Origin: VAZQ01 sp035693615
GTDB taxonomy: Bacteria > Pseudomonadota > Alphaproteobacteria > Rhizobiales > Xanthobacteraceae
Direction: 5' to 3'
NCBI GenBank assembly: GCA_035693615.1
Contig: DASSGH010000141.1
Coordinates: 1-34,976, forward strand
DNA length: 34,976 bases
The translations under genes and the position numbers were made by a program. The notes beneath the pieces were generated by a model. It made no database searches. It had not been told where the DNA came from and saw nothing but the letters and a program-made list of their open reading frames with translations. This document shows positions 23,631 through 32,926 of the stretch, one piece after another; position 1 is the first letter of the stretch, and the number at the start of each line of letters is the position of its first letter.

Positions 23631-26600
23631 TCCCCGACCTCCGCATCATCCGGTCCGCCGACGGACCATTCCTTCACTCGGGCGAGGTGATCGTAGGTGC
23701 CGTAGCGGCTCTTCCACATCGACAGCACCAGCGGAAGATAGGGCTGCTGCTCGTCCTCGAAGCGGGCTGCGACAGCTTTGAGCTTGGCGAGCGCGCGATC
23801 GGCATGGACGTTGGCGTTGCCGTCCTTGAAGTCGATGGCGACGCCGTCGCCTGCGGGGTCGTTGCCCTTGAGCGAGACGTAGACCAGCTCGGCGATGGCC
23901 GCGCCGGCGGGGATGTCGCGAAATCCGCCGCCGCGCAGGATCGCGGCTTCGAGCGTGAGCTGCGGCGATATGCCGATGCGCACCTGCTTCTCGCTCGGCA
24001 CCTGACCGGTCTTGTAGTCGAGAATGGCGTAGCCGCCACCAACGAGGCGCTCGATGCGGTCGGCGCGGGCGCGTAGCGTGAACACGCGTTCGCCGAGCGG
24101 GATGTCAATCTTCCCGGAAACCTCCGCCGTCAGCGCCGCGACGCTGCCGCGCCGCAACGTCTCCCAGCCGGCAAACCAGCGGGCGATGCGCTGGAAGCGC
24201 GGCCACCAGAACGCCCGCGCCTCGGGATAGTCTTCGAGCGTCGCGAAATGCGTGGCGCCGATGTCGATGAGAGCGCCAGCCGGATCGGCGGGCAACGCTG
24301 CCGCAAAGGCCTTGGTGAAGTCGCTCAGCGCGGCGTGGATGACGATGCCGCGATCGGCCGCGCCCGGCGGCAGGTCGATGGGATCGAGCTCGCGCAGCTT
24401 GAGGATGTGCTTGGCATAGATCGTATAAGGGTCGCGCAGCCAGCTCTCGATGTCGGTGACGGAGAGCGTGCTCGGGCGCGCGGCGCGCGGCGGTCTCGGC
24501 GCGGGTTTTTCGATGCGTTTGACCTCGGCGGGACGATCGAGCGTGCGCGCCCAGGCGAGATATTTCGTTCCGCGCATACGAGCGCCGTTCCAGTGCTCTT
24601 CGCCCGCGACGGCGGCGAGCCGCTGGACGAAGCGCGAGGCCACGGTGGGCGCGCCGGCGAGCTTGGTGGGATAGGCGAGAATTACCTCGTGGGCTCCGAG
24701 CGCCTGTGCGAAGTCGTGGGCGGAGAGCGACATGCGCCGCTCCGGCAGATCGAGGCCGAGCGCGTGGCGCATGGGCCGGCTGAGCCACGGGTCGGGGCGC
24801 ATCTCCGACGGCCATACCCCCTCAACCAAGCCGCCGAGCACGACGCGGTCGACGCTTTGCAGCCGTGCTTCGAGTCGGCCATAGATGCGAAGGCGCGCCC
24901 CCCGCAGCTCCCGCTCTCGCACCACGTGATCCGAAATCGCGGTGCGGAACACGTCCGCATAGTCCGGCGGCGCCACGGCGAAATCGGCGTCGGCTGCGCG
25001 CCGCGCGATCTCTTCGAACGCGGTATCGAGCGCGACGCCGTCGAGGCCAAGGAAGGCCGCCGGCGCGCCCGTCTCGTCCGCGCTCAGCGCGGCGATGACG
25101 CTCCGGTGCAGCGCCGCGAATTTGGCGAAAGGCGTCGAGGCGAGTCCATCGAGCGGCGCGAGCGCCGTGCGCAGCCGCGCGATGAAGGCGGCGGCGGCAT
25201 CGATGTCCGCGGCGCTCAGGCTGGCGCGCGGATCGGAGGGATGCAGATCGCAAACTTCTCCCCGCCGCAGTTTAGCAAGCTCGGCGCGCAACGCCGCGAG
25301 CGCGTGCGCGAGCCCGCCGATGCCCGGTCGCGGCCGCGCGCCGCGCAGGACCGCCTTCTCGAGCGCCGCGACCGCGCGCGCGTGAGCGCCTTCGGCGGCG
25401 TCAAGCCGCGTGAGCGGATGCTTGATGAGGGCGAGCAGCGCCACCGGCGAAAGCCCACCGAGTGCGGCCTCCGCCGCCAGCCGCGCGAACCGGCCGGCGG
25501 ACGTGTCCGCGAGTGCATCGCCGCCGGAATCGTCGACCGCGACCTTCCAGCGTTCCAGCGCCGCCAGCACCCGGCGCGCCAAGGCGCGGTCGGGCGTGAT
25601 CAAGGCCGCAGTCTTATGCGGCGTCTCCAGCGCCTCGCGCAGGCTGATGGCGATGGCGAGCGCTTCTTCCTCGGCGTTGGCGGCTTCGATCACCGCTACG
25701 GTTTCGAGCGCGCGCTCGATCGGCAGCGGAGCATCGCAAGCGGTGAGCCGTTGCCAGCGCTCGGTGGCGGCGGCGGGCCGCAGCGCCTCGGATATACAGC
25801 GTTCGCGGTCATGCGCGGCCAGCGCGCCGAGCGAAACGACCTGCTCACGGGCGATGCCGATGCGGCGCAGCAGCGCCTGCATGGCGAATTGAGGATGCTC
25901 CACCGTTGGCACAACGCGGCCAGCGCCATCGGCGCGGCCTTCGATCAGGTCCCAGGATTGCGCGTCGAGCGCGAGGTCGAGCCCGGGCAGCACGACGGCG
26001 CCATGGTCGAGTTGGGCGATCGTGGCGATCAGTTCGGCCGTCGCCGGCATGGAGCCGGTCGAGCCGGCGGCGATCACCGGCCCGTCGGCGTGCGCGGCGA
26101 GCCGTGCCGCTTCCGCCTTGATCAGCACATCGCGGCGTGCGGCAGGCTCGATGGCGCCTCGCTCGGCGAGGATTTTCGGCCACTCCTCGCGCGCGATCTT
26201 CAGGAATTCGAGCGTGAGCTGCCAGTAGCGATCGAGCGCTTCGGGTACGAGCCGATCCAACCGCTCCCAGGCCACGCCGCGAGTGGTCATGTCGTCCATC
26301 AGGCGTGCGAGGTCATCGGCGAGCGCGAGCGCCGAGGCGGGATTATTGGCGACGAGCGGCGCCTCGCCGCGCTGATCCGGCTCGATGCGTGCCGCCCATT
26401 TGAGTACCAGCTGCGTGAGCAGCAAGCGCCGCTCAAGCCCGCCGAGCGCCGGCGGCAACTCGAGCGCGTCGCCGGCCAGCGCTCCGGTTGCCGCGTCGGC
26501 GAAGACGATCTCGTCCTCGTCGATGTCGCCGATCGCGATGATGCGCGGCAGGATTGCTGCGTCCATGTTGATCGTGCCGAGGAAGAGGTCGCGCGCAAGC

Positions 26601-26767
26601 CGGCACGCGCGCCGCGTCGGCAGATAGAGCGTAGCGTGCGCGAGCGCGAGCGGCTCGTGCGTAGGAGGAAACCCCGGCACGAGGATTCCATCGAACAACG
26701 CGCGGACGAGCGTCGGCACGAATGGCGCCGAGGGTGGGATGGTGAAAACCTTTGGCCGAGCAACCAT
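23627..26767 (-). CDS. addB: Double-strand break repair protein AddB (alphaproteobacterial type)
   Basis: 1046 residues. It is the second subunit of AddAB: an inactivated helicase-like N-terminal region and an active RecB-family nuclease near the C-terminus (YAILDYKTGQVPSEKQV, about 910-926). The N-terminal segment LATLYLPTRRA-like (ATLYLPTRRACRLARDLFL) is family-typical. I see no cysteine cluster like the iron-sulfur site of the Bacillus AddB, as expected for the alphaproteobacterial family. It is transcribed before addA and overlaps it by four bases. The 153-base gap upstream (26768-26920) holds no gene that I can see. Confidence 0.95.
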   Translation of the reverse strand: MVARPKVFTIPPSAPFVPTLVRALFDGILVPGFPPTHEPLALAHATLYLPTRRACRLARDLFLGTINMDAAILPRIIAIGDIDEDEIVFADAATGALAGDALELPPALGGLERRLLLTQLVLKWAARIEPDQRGEAPLVANNPASALALADDLARLMDDMTTRGVAWERLDRLVPEALDRYWQLTLEFLKIAREEWPKILAERGAIEPAARRDVLIKAEAARLAAHADGPVIAAGSTGSMPATAELIATIAQLDHGAVVLPGLDLALDAQSWDLIEGRADGAGRVVPTVEHPQFAMQALLRRIGIAREQVVSLGALAAHDRERCISEALRPAAATERWQRLTACDAPLPIERALETVAVIEAANAEEEALAIAISLREALETPHKTAALITPDRALARRVLAALERWKVAVDDSGGDALADTSAGRFARLAAEAALGGLSPVALLALIKHPLTRLDAAEGAHARAVAALEKAVLRGARPRPGIGGLAHALAALRAELAKLRRGEVCDLHPSDPRASLSAADIDAAAAFIARLRTALAPLDGLASTPFAKFAALHRSVIAALSADETGAPAAFLGLDGVALDTAFEEIARRAADADFAVAPPDYADVFRTAISDHVVRERELRGARLRIYGRLEARLQSVDRVVLGGLVEGVWPSEMRPDPWLSRPMRHALGLDLPERRMSLSAHDFAQALGAHEVILAYPTKLAGAPTVASRFVQRLAAVAGEEHWNGARMRGTKYLAWARTLDRPAEVKRIEKPAPRPPRAARPSTLSVTDIESWLRDPYTIYAKHILKLRELDPIDLPPGAADRGIVIHAALSDFTKAFAAALPADPAGALIDIGATHFATLEDYPEARAFWWPRFQRIARWFAGWETLRRGSVAALTAEVSGKIDIPLGERVFTLRARADRIERLVGGGYAILDYKTGQVPSEKQVRIGISPQLTLEAAILRGGGFRDIPAGAAIAELVYVSLKGNDPAGDGVAIDFKDGNANVHADRALAKLKAVAARFEDEQQPYLPLVLSMWKSRYGTYDHLARVKEWSVGGPDDAEVGE

Positions 26768-26920
26768 TGTGCAATTGACTTGTCATGCTGCGCGTCGCGC
26801 ACGCGCTTGCGCCGCGCATCCAGTCAGCGCCACGGGGGCGATCGATTCGTGGGCCAGGAGATTACTGGATCATCCGCCGTCGCGAACGATGGCACAATGG
26901 AATTTTAGGACGAACAGGGG

Positions 26921-27661
26921 CTACACCGCCGCGGTGAGGAGCGCCTTCTCGGCGGCTTGGACGGCCTCAGGCGTGCCAACATGCATCCAGACGCCTTCGA
27001 GCCGGAGCCCACAGAGCCGCCCGGCCTCGGCCGCCCGTTCGAACAACGGCGACATCGAGAATGCTCCGTGCGGGGCACCAGCGAAGAAGGCGGGCGTCAG
27101 GATCGCGGCTCCGGCGTAGACGAACGGCACTACCTCGCGTTCGCCGCGCGGCACAAGCCTGCCGTCCGCCGCCATCGAGAAATCGCCGCGCCCGCTATAC
27201 CCGACGCTGGAGGCTGCGGGAGCAAGCAAGAGGAGCGCGTCCATGCGGGCGCCATCGAAGGCCTCGGCGAGCCGGGCGAGATTGGGTTTTACGCCATCGA
27301 TCCAGATCGTGTCGGAATTGACATGGAAGAACGGAGCGTCGCCCAGCTCGGGGAGCGCCTTGAGCACGCCGCCGCCGGTGCCGAGAAGCTCGCTCCGTTC
27401 ATCGGAAATGACGATCTTCGGCTGCCGTCGTTGCGCGAGATGGCGCTCGATCTGATCGGCCAGATGATGCACGTTGACCACCGCACGCTCGACCTTCTGC
27501 GCGGCGAGGCGGTCGAGGACGTAATCGATGAGTGCCTTGCCGCCGACCTTAACGAGCGGTTTGGGCACCTGCCCGTTGAAGGGCCGCATGCGCGTCCCCA
27601 GCCCGGCCGCCAGCACCATGGCGCGTTTCGGCGCGGTCGTCATTCGGTGCGTTTCCGCCAT
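26921..27661 (-). CDS. Sugar-1-phosphate nucleotidyltransferase, probably MurNAc-1-P uridylyltransferase (MurU-like)
   Basis: 246 residues. The N-terminal signature VLAAGLGTRMRPF (16-28), K34 in VPKPLV, and the metal aspartate in HVNSDTIW mark a nucleotidyltransferase of the RmlA/ManC/MurU kind. No C-terminal hexapeptide domain is present, and the length fits MurU, which makes UDP-MurNAc from MurNAc-alpha-1-phosphate. The gene directly upstream encodes an AmgK-like kinase that would supply that substrate, which strengthens the call. Mannose- or glucose-1-phosphate transfer cannot be excluded. The ATG at 27661 is used; a second ATG at 27643 is also possible. Confidence 0.8.
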   Translation of the reverse strand: MAETHRMTTAPKRAMVLAAGLGTRMRPFNGQVPKPLVKVGGKALIDYVLDRLAAQKVERAVVNVHHLADQIERHLAQRRQPKIVISDERSELLGTGGGVLKALPELGDAPFFHVNSDTIWIDGVKPNLARLAEAFDGARMDALLLLAPAASSVGYSGRGDFSMAADGRLVPRGEREVVPFVYAGAAILTPAFFAGAPHGAFSMSPLFERAAEAGRLCGLRLEGVWMHVGTPEAVQAAEKALLTAAV

Positions 27662-27684
27662 GAATCGGTTCTGCCCGCTCGCCC

Positions 27685-29214
27685 TTAAATTGTATTTAAC
27701 GACGGCACGTGGGCAATATACCAGGCGTTGAGCGCCTCCAGCGCCGGATGGCTTAGTGAGCGCTGCAGATAGCCCCAGACCCGGGGCAGGTGCCGCAAGT
27801 ACTGCGGCTTGCCGTCGCGCAGGTCGAGCCGGGCGAAGATGCCGAGGATCTTGCTCGCGCGCTGGGCGGCGAGCGTGGCGTAGATTTTGATGAATTGGGC
27901 GGCGTCGAAATCCTGCTGACCGCCGCGTCCCCGCACGTAGCGTCCGAGCAGCGCGAGCTCGGTCTCTTCGGAGACGTCGACACGCGCATCCTGCAACAGG
28001 GAGGCGAGGTCATAGGCGGGGGAGCCCATCACCGCGTCTTGGAAGTCGATTAGACCGAGGCGGGTGAGCCCGCTGCGTTGCGGCAGCCAGATCAGGTTGG
28101 GGGAATGGAAGTCGCGTAGGACCCAGGTCGGCGGCGCATCGATTGCCGGCTGCAACAGTTCGCGCCAGAGCGCGCGGAACGAGTCGCGCTCGCTGTCGGC
28201 GATCGTGACGTCGAGACGCGGCAGAAACCAATCCAGCAGCAGCTCGGCTTCGATCAGGAACGCGTTCATATCGTAAGGAGGAACGCGATAGTCGAGTTGT
28301 GCGGCGACGGGGAGGGAATCGGGCAGCTGCCGCCCGTGGAGCGCGAGGAGCAAGTCGACCGCGGTCTCGTAGCGCTCCTCGATCGGCGCCGGGGGATCGC
28401 CGCCGACGACACGCTCGTCGCCGAGGTCTTCGATGATCAGGAAGCCCTGCTCGAGATCGGCCTGATATACCGCCGGCGCCGAGAAGCCGCATTGCCGCAG
28501 CCCATTCGCCATGGCGACGAACGGCACGACGTTGTCGGCGAGATGCGCGATCGCGCTGTAAGGTTTGTCACCCCGCACCGGCGGACCGTCGGGACGGCGC
28601 GGAGAATTCATCAGCAGGACGCGCTTCTCGCCCAGCGCCAGTCGTTCATAGGACCGGGTCGAGGCGTCGCCGCGCACGCGTGCGCGCAGCGCCTCGCTGT
28701 AGCCGCTCTCGGCGATGAATTGACGCGTCGCCGCCATGCGGTCAACGCGCGGCGCCAGCGCGCCATAGCCGGTGATGCGGGCGTGGCGGAATTCGAGTTT
28801 GAGCTTGGGAGCCAGCGTGAGCGACACGTCAAGCCGGTCGGGTGGCAAGAGCCCGTCTGCGCGGTCGGGCCATTCGAGCAGCGTCACCGCCTGTTCGGGC
28901 AAGTCGTCAAAACCGAGTTCGGCGAGCTCCGCCGGCCCGGACACACGATAGAGATCCACATGCACCAATGGAAATTGCGGCAAGTCGTAGCTCTGCATCA
29001 ACGTGAACGTGGGGCTCGGCACCTCGATCGTTGGGTCGCCGGCGAGATAGCGGATAAGCGTACGCGCGAGCGTGGTCTTGCCCGCGCCGAGATCGCCGGA
29101 GAGCGTCACGACGTCGCCCGCTTCGAGCGCGTTGGCGACATCGATCGCAAGGCGGCGGGTCGCATGCTCATCGGGCAGCGCCACCGAAAAGGTCGAGGTG
29201 CCGAAATTCGTCAT
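27685..29214 (-). CDS. TsaE - AmgK-like kinase fusion
   Basis: 509 residues, two domains. Residues about 1-155 are TsaE, the ATPase that works with TsaB/TsaD to make N6-threonylcarbamoyladenosine in tRNA: Walker A GDLGAGKTT with K46, then PSPTFTLMQ and HVDLYR. Residues about 160-509 are an aminoglycoside-phosphotransferase-fold kinase with catalytic D368 (LRDFHSPN) and metal-binding D390 (LIDFQDAVMG, then YDLASLLQD). That pattern matches AmgK, the anomeric MurNAc/GlcNAc kinase. The next gene is MurU-like, as in the AmgK-MurU recycling route. The ATG at 29214 is chosen: longer in-frame starts would overlap the kinase gene upstream and add an unconserved Arg/Ser-rich leader. Confidence 0.9.
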   Translation of the reverse strand: MTNFGTSTFSVALPDEHATRRLAIDVANALEAGDVVTLSGDLGAGKTTLARTLIRYLAGDPTIEVPSPTFTLMQSYDLPQFPLVHVDLYRVSGPAELAELGFDDLPEQAVTLLEWPDRADGLLPPDRLDVSLTLAPKLKLEFRHARITGYGALAPRVDRMAATRQFIAESGYSEALRARVRGDASTRSYERLALGEKRVLLMNSPRRPDGPPVRGDKPYSAIAHLADNVVPFVAMANGLRQCGFSAPAVYQADLEQGFLIIEDLGDERVVGGDPPAPIEERYETAVDLLLALHGRQLPDSLPVAAQLDYRVPPYDMNAFLIEAELLLDWFLPRLDVTIADSERDSFRALWRELLQPAIDAPPTWVLRDFHSPNLIWLPQRSGLTRLGLIDFQDAVMGSPAYDLASLLQDARVDVSEETELALLGRYVRGRGGQQDFDAAQFIKIYATLAAQRASKILGIFARLDLRDGKPQYLRHLPRVWGYLQRSLSHPALEALNAWYIAHVPSLNTI

Positions 29215-29257
29215 GACATGACTCGAGTCCCGCCGGCGCGGACTTGACGATCGCCGC

Positions 29258-31825
29258 TCACGCGGCGGTTCGCTCGGCCGTGTGAGCAAGCGGGAAGACG
29301 CAGGTGACCGTGGTGCCGCGGCCGACGACTGATTCGAGCGTCACCGAGCCACCGTGCAGCTGCACGAACGAGCGCACCAGGGAAAGTCCGAGGCCCGTAC
29401 CGCGGTGGCGCGAGCCGAGTGAATGGGTCTCGAACCAATCGAACACCTTGTCTTGGACGTCGGCGGGGATGCCTGGCCCACGATCGGTCACGGAAAAGGC
29501 AATCGCGTCCCGCCGCCGATGCGCGGCAAAGGTAACGATCTCGCCAGCTGGGGAAAAGCCCACGGCATTGGCCAGCAGATTGAACAGCGATTGGCGCACG
29601 CGCCGCTCATCGGCGATGAAGGTCCCGATCTCCGGCGGAGCATGGAGTTCAAGCGTGATCCCGCTGTTCACCAGGCGGTCCTGCACGCCTTCGGCAGCGG
29701 CTTCCATTGTCCTGCGGATGTCGACCGAGCCGAGGTTGAGCGTCATGGCTCCGGCGTCGATACTGGCGAGGTCGAGGATGTTGTTGATGATGGCAAGAAG
29801 CGCGTTGGTGGAGGCGGTGATGTAGCTCAGGTATTCGCGCTGCTTGTCCGTGAGCGGACCGGTGATGGGATCGCCCAGGAAATCCGCGAAGCCGATGATG
29901 TTGGTGAGCGGAGAGCGCAACTCGTAGGAGACATGGTGAACGAAATCGGTCTTGAGCTTGTCCGCGGCCTTCAATGCTTCGTTGCGCTCGCGTAGCGCGC
30001 GCTCGACGTTGACGGTATCGGTGACGTCCTGAAACGTCACCAGCGTCGCGCCGTCGGGAAGCGGCATGGTGGCGCAATCGACGACGGAGCCCTGGCGGCG
30101 TTCGAGCCGGCCGAGCGTGGGTTCGCGATTGTCGATAGCGGTGACCGTCGCCCGCAACCGCTGCCAGACGGGGTGGTCGTCGTGGAGCGGTCGCGTCCGC
30201 TCGCTGACGGATTCGATGTGCGGCCGTCCTGCCAGCATGTCGGGCGAAAGCCGCCACATGCGCGCGAAGGCCGGATTGGAGAGGCGCAGCCGGCCGTCGC
30301 TGCCGAACACCGCCACCGCCTCGGTCAGGTTGTCGAGCGTCTCGCCCTGGACGCGGATCAAGGCGTCGTAGCGGCGCTCGAGATCAAGCCGCTCGGTGAC
30401 GTCGTCGAACAGATAGATCACGCCGCCTTCGGGATTGGGCGTGGTAACCACGCGCATGGTGCGGCCATGCGGCAAGTGCCACATGTGCTCCTTGGCCTCG
30501 ACCGCGCGGTAAGCGTCGTAGAGGGCGCTCTTCCACTGCCGGAAATCCTGCTCATCCGGCAGCTTGCGTGCCGCACGCAACCGGTCGAGCACGGCTGAAT
30601 CAGTGGGTCCTTGGTCGAGGAAGTCGGCATCGAGATCCCACAGCGAGCGGTACGCGGCGTTGTAGAAAGAAAGCCGGCGATCGGACCCGAAGATCGCCAC
30701 GCCGGTCGCGAGTTGGTCGAGGGTGCGCCGATGGGCCTCCACCATGCGCTTGAGCTCGGCCCGCATCAGCTCTGTCTCGGTGGCCTCGACGGCGATCCCG
30801 GCGCTGCCGCGCCCCGCCGGCACGGTCGTCACATCGAAGCTGCGGCGCTCTCCCGCCACAACGGCCGCGAGGCGGCCGCAGTAGGGGACGGCGGCCTCAT
30901 GCGCGCGCAGAAGTTCGCTGCGCCCGCCGTGCTCGAACAGCTCGATCCCGCACTCGATCACCTCGGAGGAATCCTTGACCTCAACAGCGCGCGCATAGGC
31001 CTCGTTGGCGAAGGTGAGCTTGCCCGCCTCGTCCCGCGCCCACACCGGCGCGACGACGGCCGCGACCAGGGCGCCCAGGGCGGCGGTATCCTCGACGTGC
31101 TTCTGATGCCGTCGTGCGAGTTCGGCCAACTCGGATTTGATGCCGCTGACCTCGCGCAGCCGCAGGATCGCTCGGCCGCCGATCACTTGGCCTTTGGCTT
31201 CGATAATCCGGCCGGCGAGCGTGGCCACGGTCTTGGCAAAACCGACCCCTTGCGCGCGCAATGCATCGACCGAATGCTCCATGTCGCGGGCGGCGTCGGC
31301 CTCGAGCCAAGCCCCGAACTCGAGCACGCCCGCGGGCGCTGCGGTCACCAGTCCTGGATCGCCGAGGATTTCAGGCTCGTCGCCTGCCGGCGGCCAGGCG
31401 AGGAGGATTTGCGGTTCGGACAGTAGCAGCGCATAGGCGCGGTCGAGCGCGGCCTTGGAGGCGAGGGCCTCGTCCCGGGCAGCGGCCTCGACCGCCGCCA
31501 AGTGCCGGCGCGTGCGCAGGAAGAGGATTGCGCTGAGGATGGCGAAGCACAGGATTCCGAGCGTCAGGGCAATCGCAGCGATATCGTCGCGGTCTGGCCA
31601 CGCGAGGGCTGCCATATAGGCGTCAAAGCCGGCGAGTTCGTAGCGCCCGCTCGCCGCGGCGCAGCCGCCGTCACCGGGTAGCAGGACCGATATGGCCGCA
31701 ATGGCAGCACGGAACCCACTCCCGTAGCGGGCTATGGACGCGCGCGCACGCGCTTTGTGCTGCGGATGAGCCCCAAAGCCCTCCACGGTGATCCGGATCG
31801 CGTCCGGCATTCCCGCTTGCCCCAT
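29258..31825 (-). CDS. divL: DivL-like PAS-domain sensor kinase with Tyr in place of the phospho-acceptor His
   Basis: 855 residues. The N-terminus has two hydrophobic segments (about 38-50 and 81-104, ending FLRTRRH). Three PAS-like segments follow, around 250-340, 370-480 and 497-605. The dimerisation helix reads DFVHHVSYELRSPL: the conserved H-box histidine is Y634, as in Caulobacter DivL (Y550). The ATP-binding motifs are kept: FNLLANAVGFSP (N box), DRGPGIP (G1), DKVFDWFE (F box), GTGLGLSLV (G2). DivL acts with DivK upstream of the CckA-CtrA cell-cycle relay; that role is transferred by homology. The start codon is either 31825 or 31810. It precedes the TsaE-AmgK gene by 43 bases. Confidence 0.88.
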   Translation of the reverse strand: MGQAGMPDAIRITVEGFGAHPQHKARARASIARYGSGFRAAIAAISVLLPGDGGCAAASGRYELAGFDAYMAALAWPDRDDIAAIALTLGILCFAILSAILFLRTRRHLAAVEAAARDEALASKAALDRAYALLLSEPQILLAWPPAGDEPEILGDPGLVTAAPAGVLEFGAWLEADAARDMEHSVDALRAQGVGFAKTVATLAGRIIEAKGQVIGGRAILRLREVSGIKSELAELARRHQKHVEDTAALGALVAAVVAPVWARDEAGKLTFANEAYARAVEVKDSSEVIECGIELFEHGGRSELLRAHEAAVPYCGRLAAVVAGERRSFDVTTVPAGRGSAGIAVEATETELMRAELKRMVEAHRRTLDQLATGVAIFGSDRRLSFYNAAYRSLWDLDADFLDQGPTDSAVLDRLRAARKLPDEQDFRQWKSALYDAYRAVEAKEHMWHLPHGRTMRVVTTPNPEGGVIYLFDDVTERLDLERRYDALIRVQGETLDNLTEAVAVFGSDGRLRLSNPAFARMWRLSPDMLAGRPHIESVSERTRPLHDDHPVWQRLRATVTAIDNREPTLGRLERRQGSVVDCATMPLPDGATLVTFQDVTDTVNVERALRERNEALKAADKLKTDFVHHVSYELRSPLTNIIGFADFLGDPITGPLTDKQREYLSYITASTNALLAIINNILDLASIDAGAMTLNLGSVDIRRTMEAAAEGVQDRLVNSGITLELHAPPEIGTFIADERRVRQSLFNLLANAVGFSPAGEIVTFAAHRRRDAIAFSVTDRGPGIPADVQDKVFDWFETHSLGSRHRGTGLGLSLVRSFVQLHGGSVTLESVVGRGTTVTCVFPLAHTAERTAA

Positions 31826-31876
31826 TGCCGCATTTCCGGCGTCGGGCGACTGCCGGTTCAGGGATCGCGCGGCGAA

Positions 31877-31916
31877 AGTGCCTCATTCCGCCGAGCGGTC
31901 CGCGAATCAAGGCACT
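31877..31916. repeat. 7-bp inverted repeat between divL and the aldolase gene
   Basis: AGTGCCT (31877-31883) and AGGCACT (31910-31916) are perfect inverted repeats; CCGC-CGA-GCGG lies between them as a second small hairpin. The site is downstream of the minus-strand aldolase and upstream of divL. It could be a terminator remnant or an operator. The rest of the 186-base gap shows nothing clear. Confidence 0.3.
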
Positions 31917-32011
31917 CTACCCCTAACAGGAATTGCGCCGGAAGTGGGCCAGATCGTGAACAGCAGGGCTCCAGGAGCGTAATCCCTCCCGTTGCCGCCG
32001 CACATCTAAGC

Positions 32012-32875
32012 CTACGCGCGGCCGGCGAGCTTGAGCCCTTTTTCCAGGGCGGCGTAACTGCGCACCGGCGCGGCCATCAAGAAGCGATACCCCTCGGCGA
32101 GGATGCGCTCCACATTGGTGGCATCGACGTGCGGATGGCCGACGACGACGTTGTGCCGCTTGCAGGTATCGACGACCCGGCCCATCCACTTGAGCACCTC
32201 GGGATGCTCGTACTGGCGCGGGTAACCGAGCTCCTGGGACAGATCACCTTCGCCGATGAGGATCGCGCCGATGCCCGGCACCTTCGTCAGGATATCGGGT
32301 AGCGCTTCGATGCCGCGGGTGTCCTCCATCATCAGGATGACGAACACTTCGCCGCGGGAATTGAGTGGCCATACGTCGGCGCGCGCGTAGTAGTCCTGCT
32401 GCGACAGGCCCCAATAGCGCACGGCGGCGGTCGGGCCGTCACCGCGGATGCCGGCCGGCTCGTACATCGGCGCGCTCTTGAGGCGCGGATAGCGGCAGGC
32501 GGCCACCGCGTTGTAGGCCTCCTCCACCGATGAGATGTGCGGCCACACTATGCCATAGACGCCGAGGTCGAGCGCCTGTTTGGCGTGAAACTGCGCTTTC
32601 TCTGCGCCGTTGGGGGGAATGCGCACCATCGGGGTGACCGAGGGCGAGAGCGAGCCGGCCTTGGCGATTTGGCCGCGGTTGAGCATGTATTGCAGGCTAT
32701 CGCGCAGCGCCCGGATGTCCCATGGATTGTGCTCCATTTCGTAGACGACGCCGTCGTACTTAGCGGCGGACATCGCAATCGCCGTCTCCGGATCGGCTTG
32801 GCAAAACGACGTGAATGCCGGTTTGCCGGCTTCCAGCGCACGGATCACGCCGTTTAAACGCGAAATATCGGCCAT
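32012..32875 (-). CDS. HpcH/HpaI-family aldolase/citrate lyase-like protein
   Basis: 287 residues. This class II aldolase family cleaves 4-hydroxy-2-oxo acids to pyruvate and an aldehyde or oxo acid. Family elements are visible in order: H49 (YEMEHN), R85 (VRIPPNG), the metal ligands E184 (MMEDTRGIE) and D211 (GEGDLSQELGYP), and the late VVGHPHVD segment. It is longer than HpaI (about 260) because of an insertion near 134-175. AGGGG precedes the ATG at 32875. It is divergent from ligJ, 117 bases away. It could therefore cleave the LigJ product 4-carboxy-4-hydroxy-2-oxoadipate to pyruvate and oxaloacetate, but that is inference. Confidence 0.88.
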   Translation of the reverse strand: MADISRLNGVIRALEAGKPAFTSFCQADPETAIAMSAAKYDGVVYEMEHNPWDIRALRDSLQYMLNRGQIAKAGSLSPSVTPMVRIPPNGAEKAQFHAKQALDLGVYGIVWPHISSVEEAYNAVAACRYPRLKSAPMYEPAGIRGDGPTAAVRYWGLSQQDYYARADVWPLNSRGEVFVILMMEDTRGIEALPDILTKVPGIGAILIGEGDLSQELGYPRQYEHPEVLKWMGRVVDTCKRHNVVVGHPHVDATNVERILAEGYRFLMAAPVRSYAALEKGLKLAGRA

Positions 32876-32926
32876 GCTTTTCCCCTGCGGTCAGGTCCGC
32901 GCATCCTAACAGACGCCAATCCTAGT

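Noticed and set aside
24248..26908. 886-codon open frame on the plus strand
   Set aside because: It lies antisense to addB, whose product has clear family motifs. The translation is Arg/Gly/Ala-rich without recognisable domains, as expected for antisense frames in GC-rich genes.
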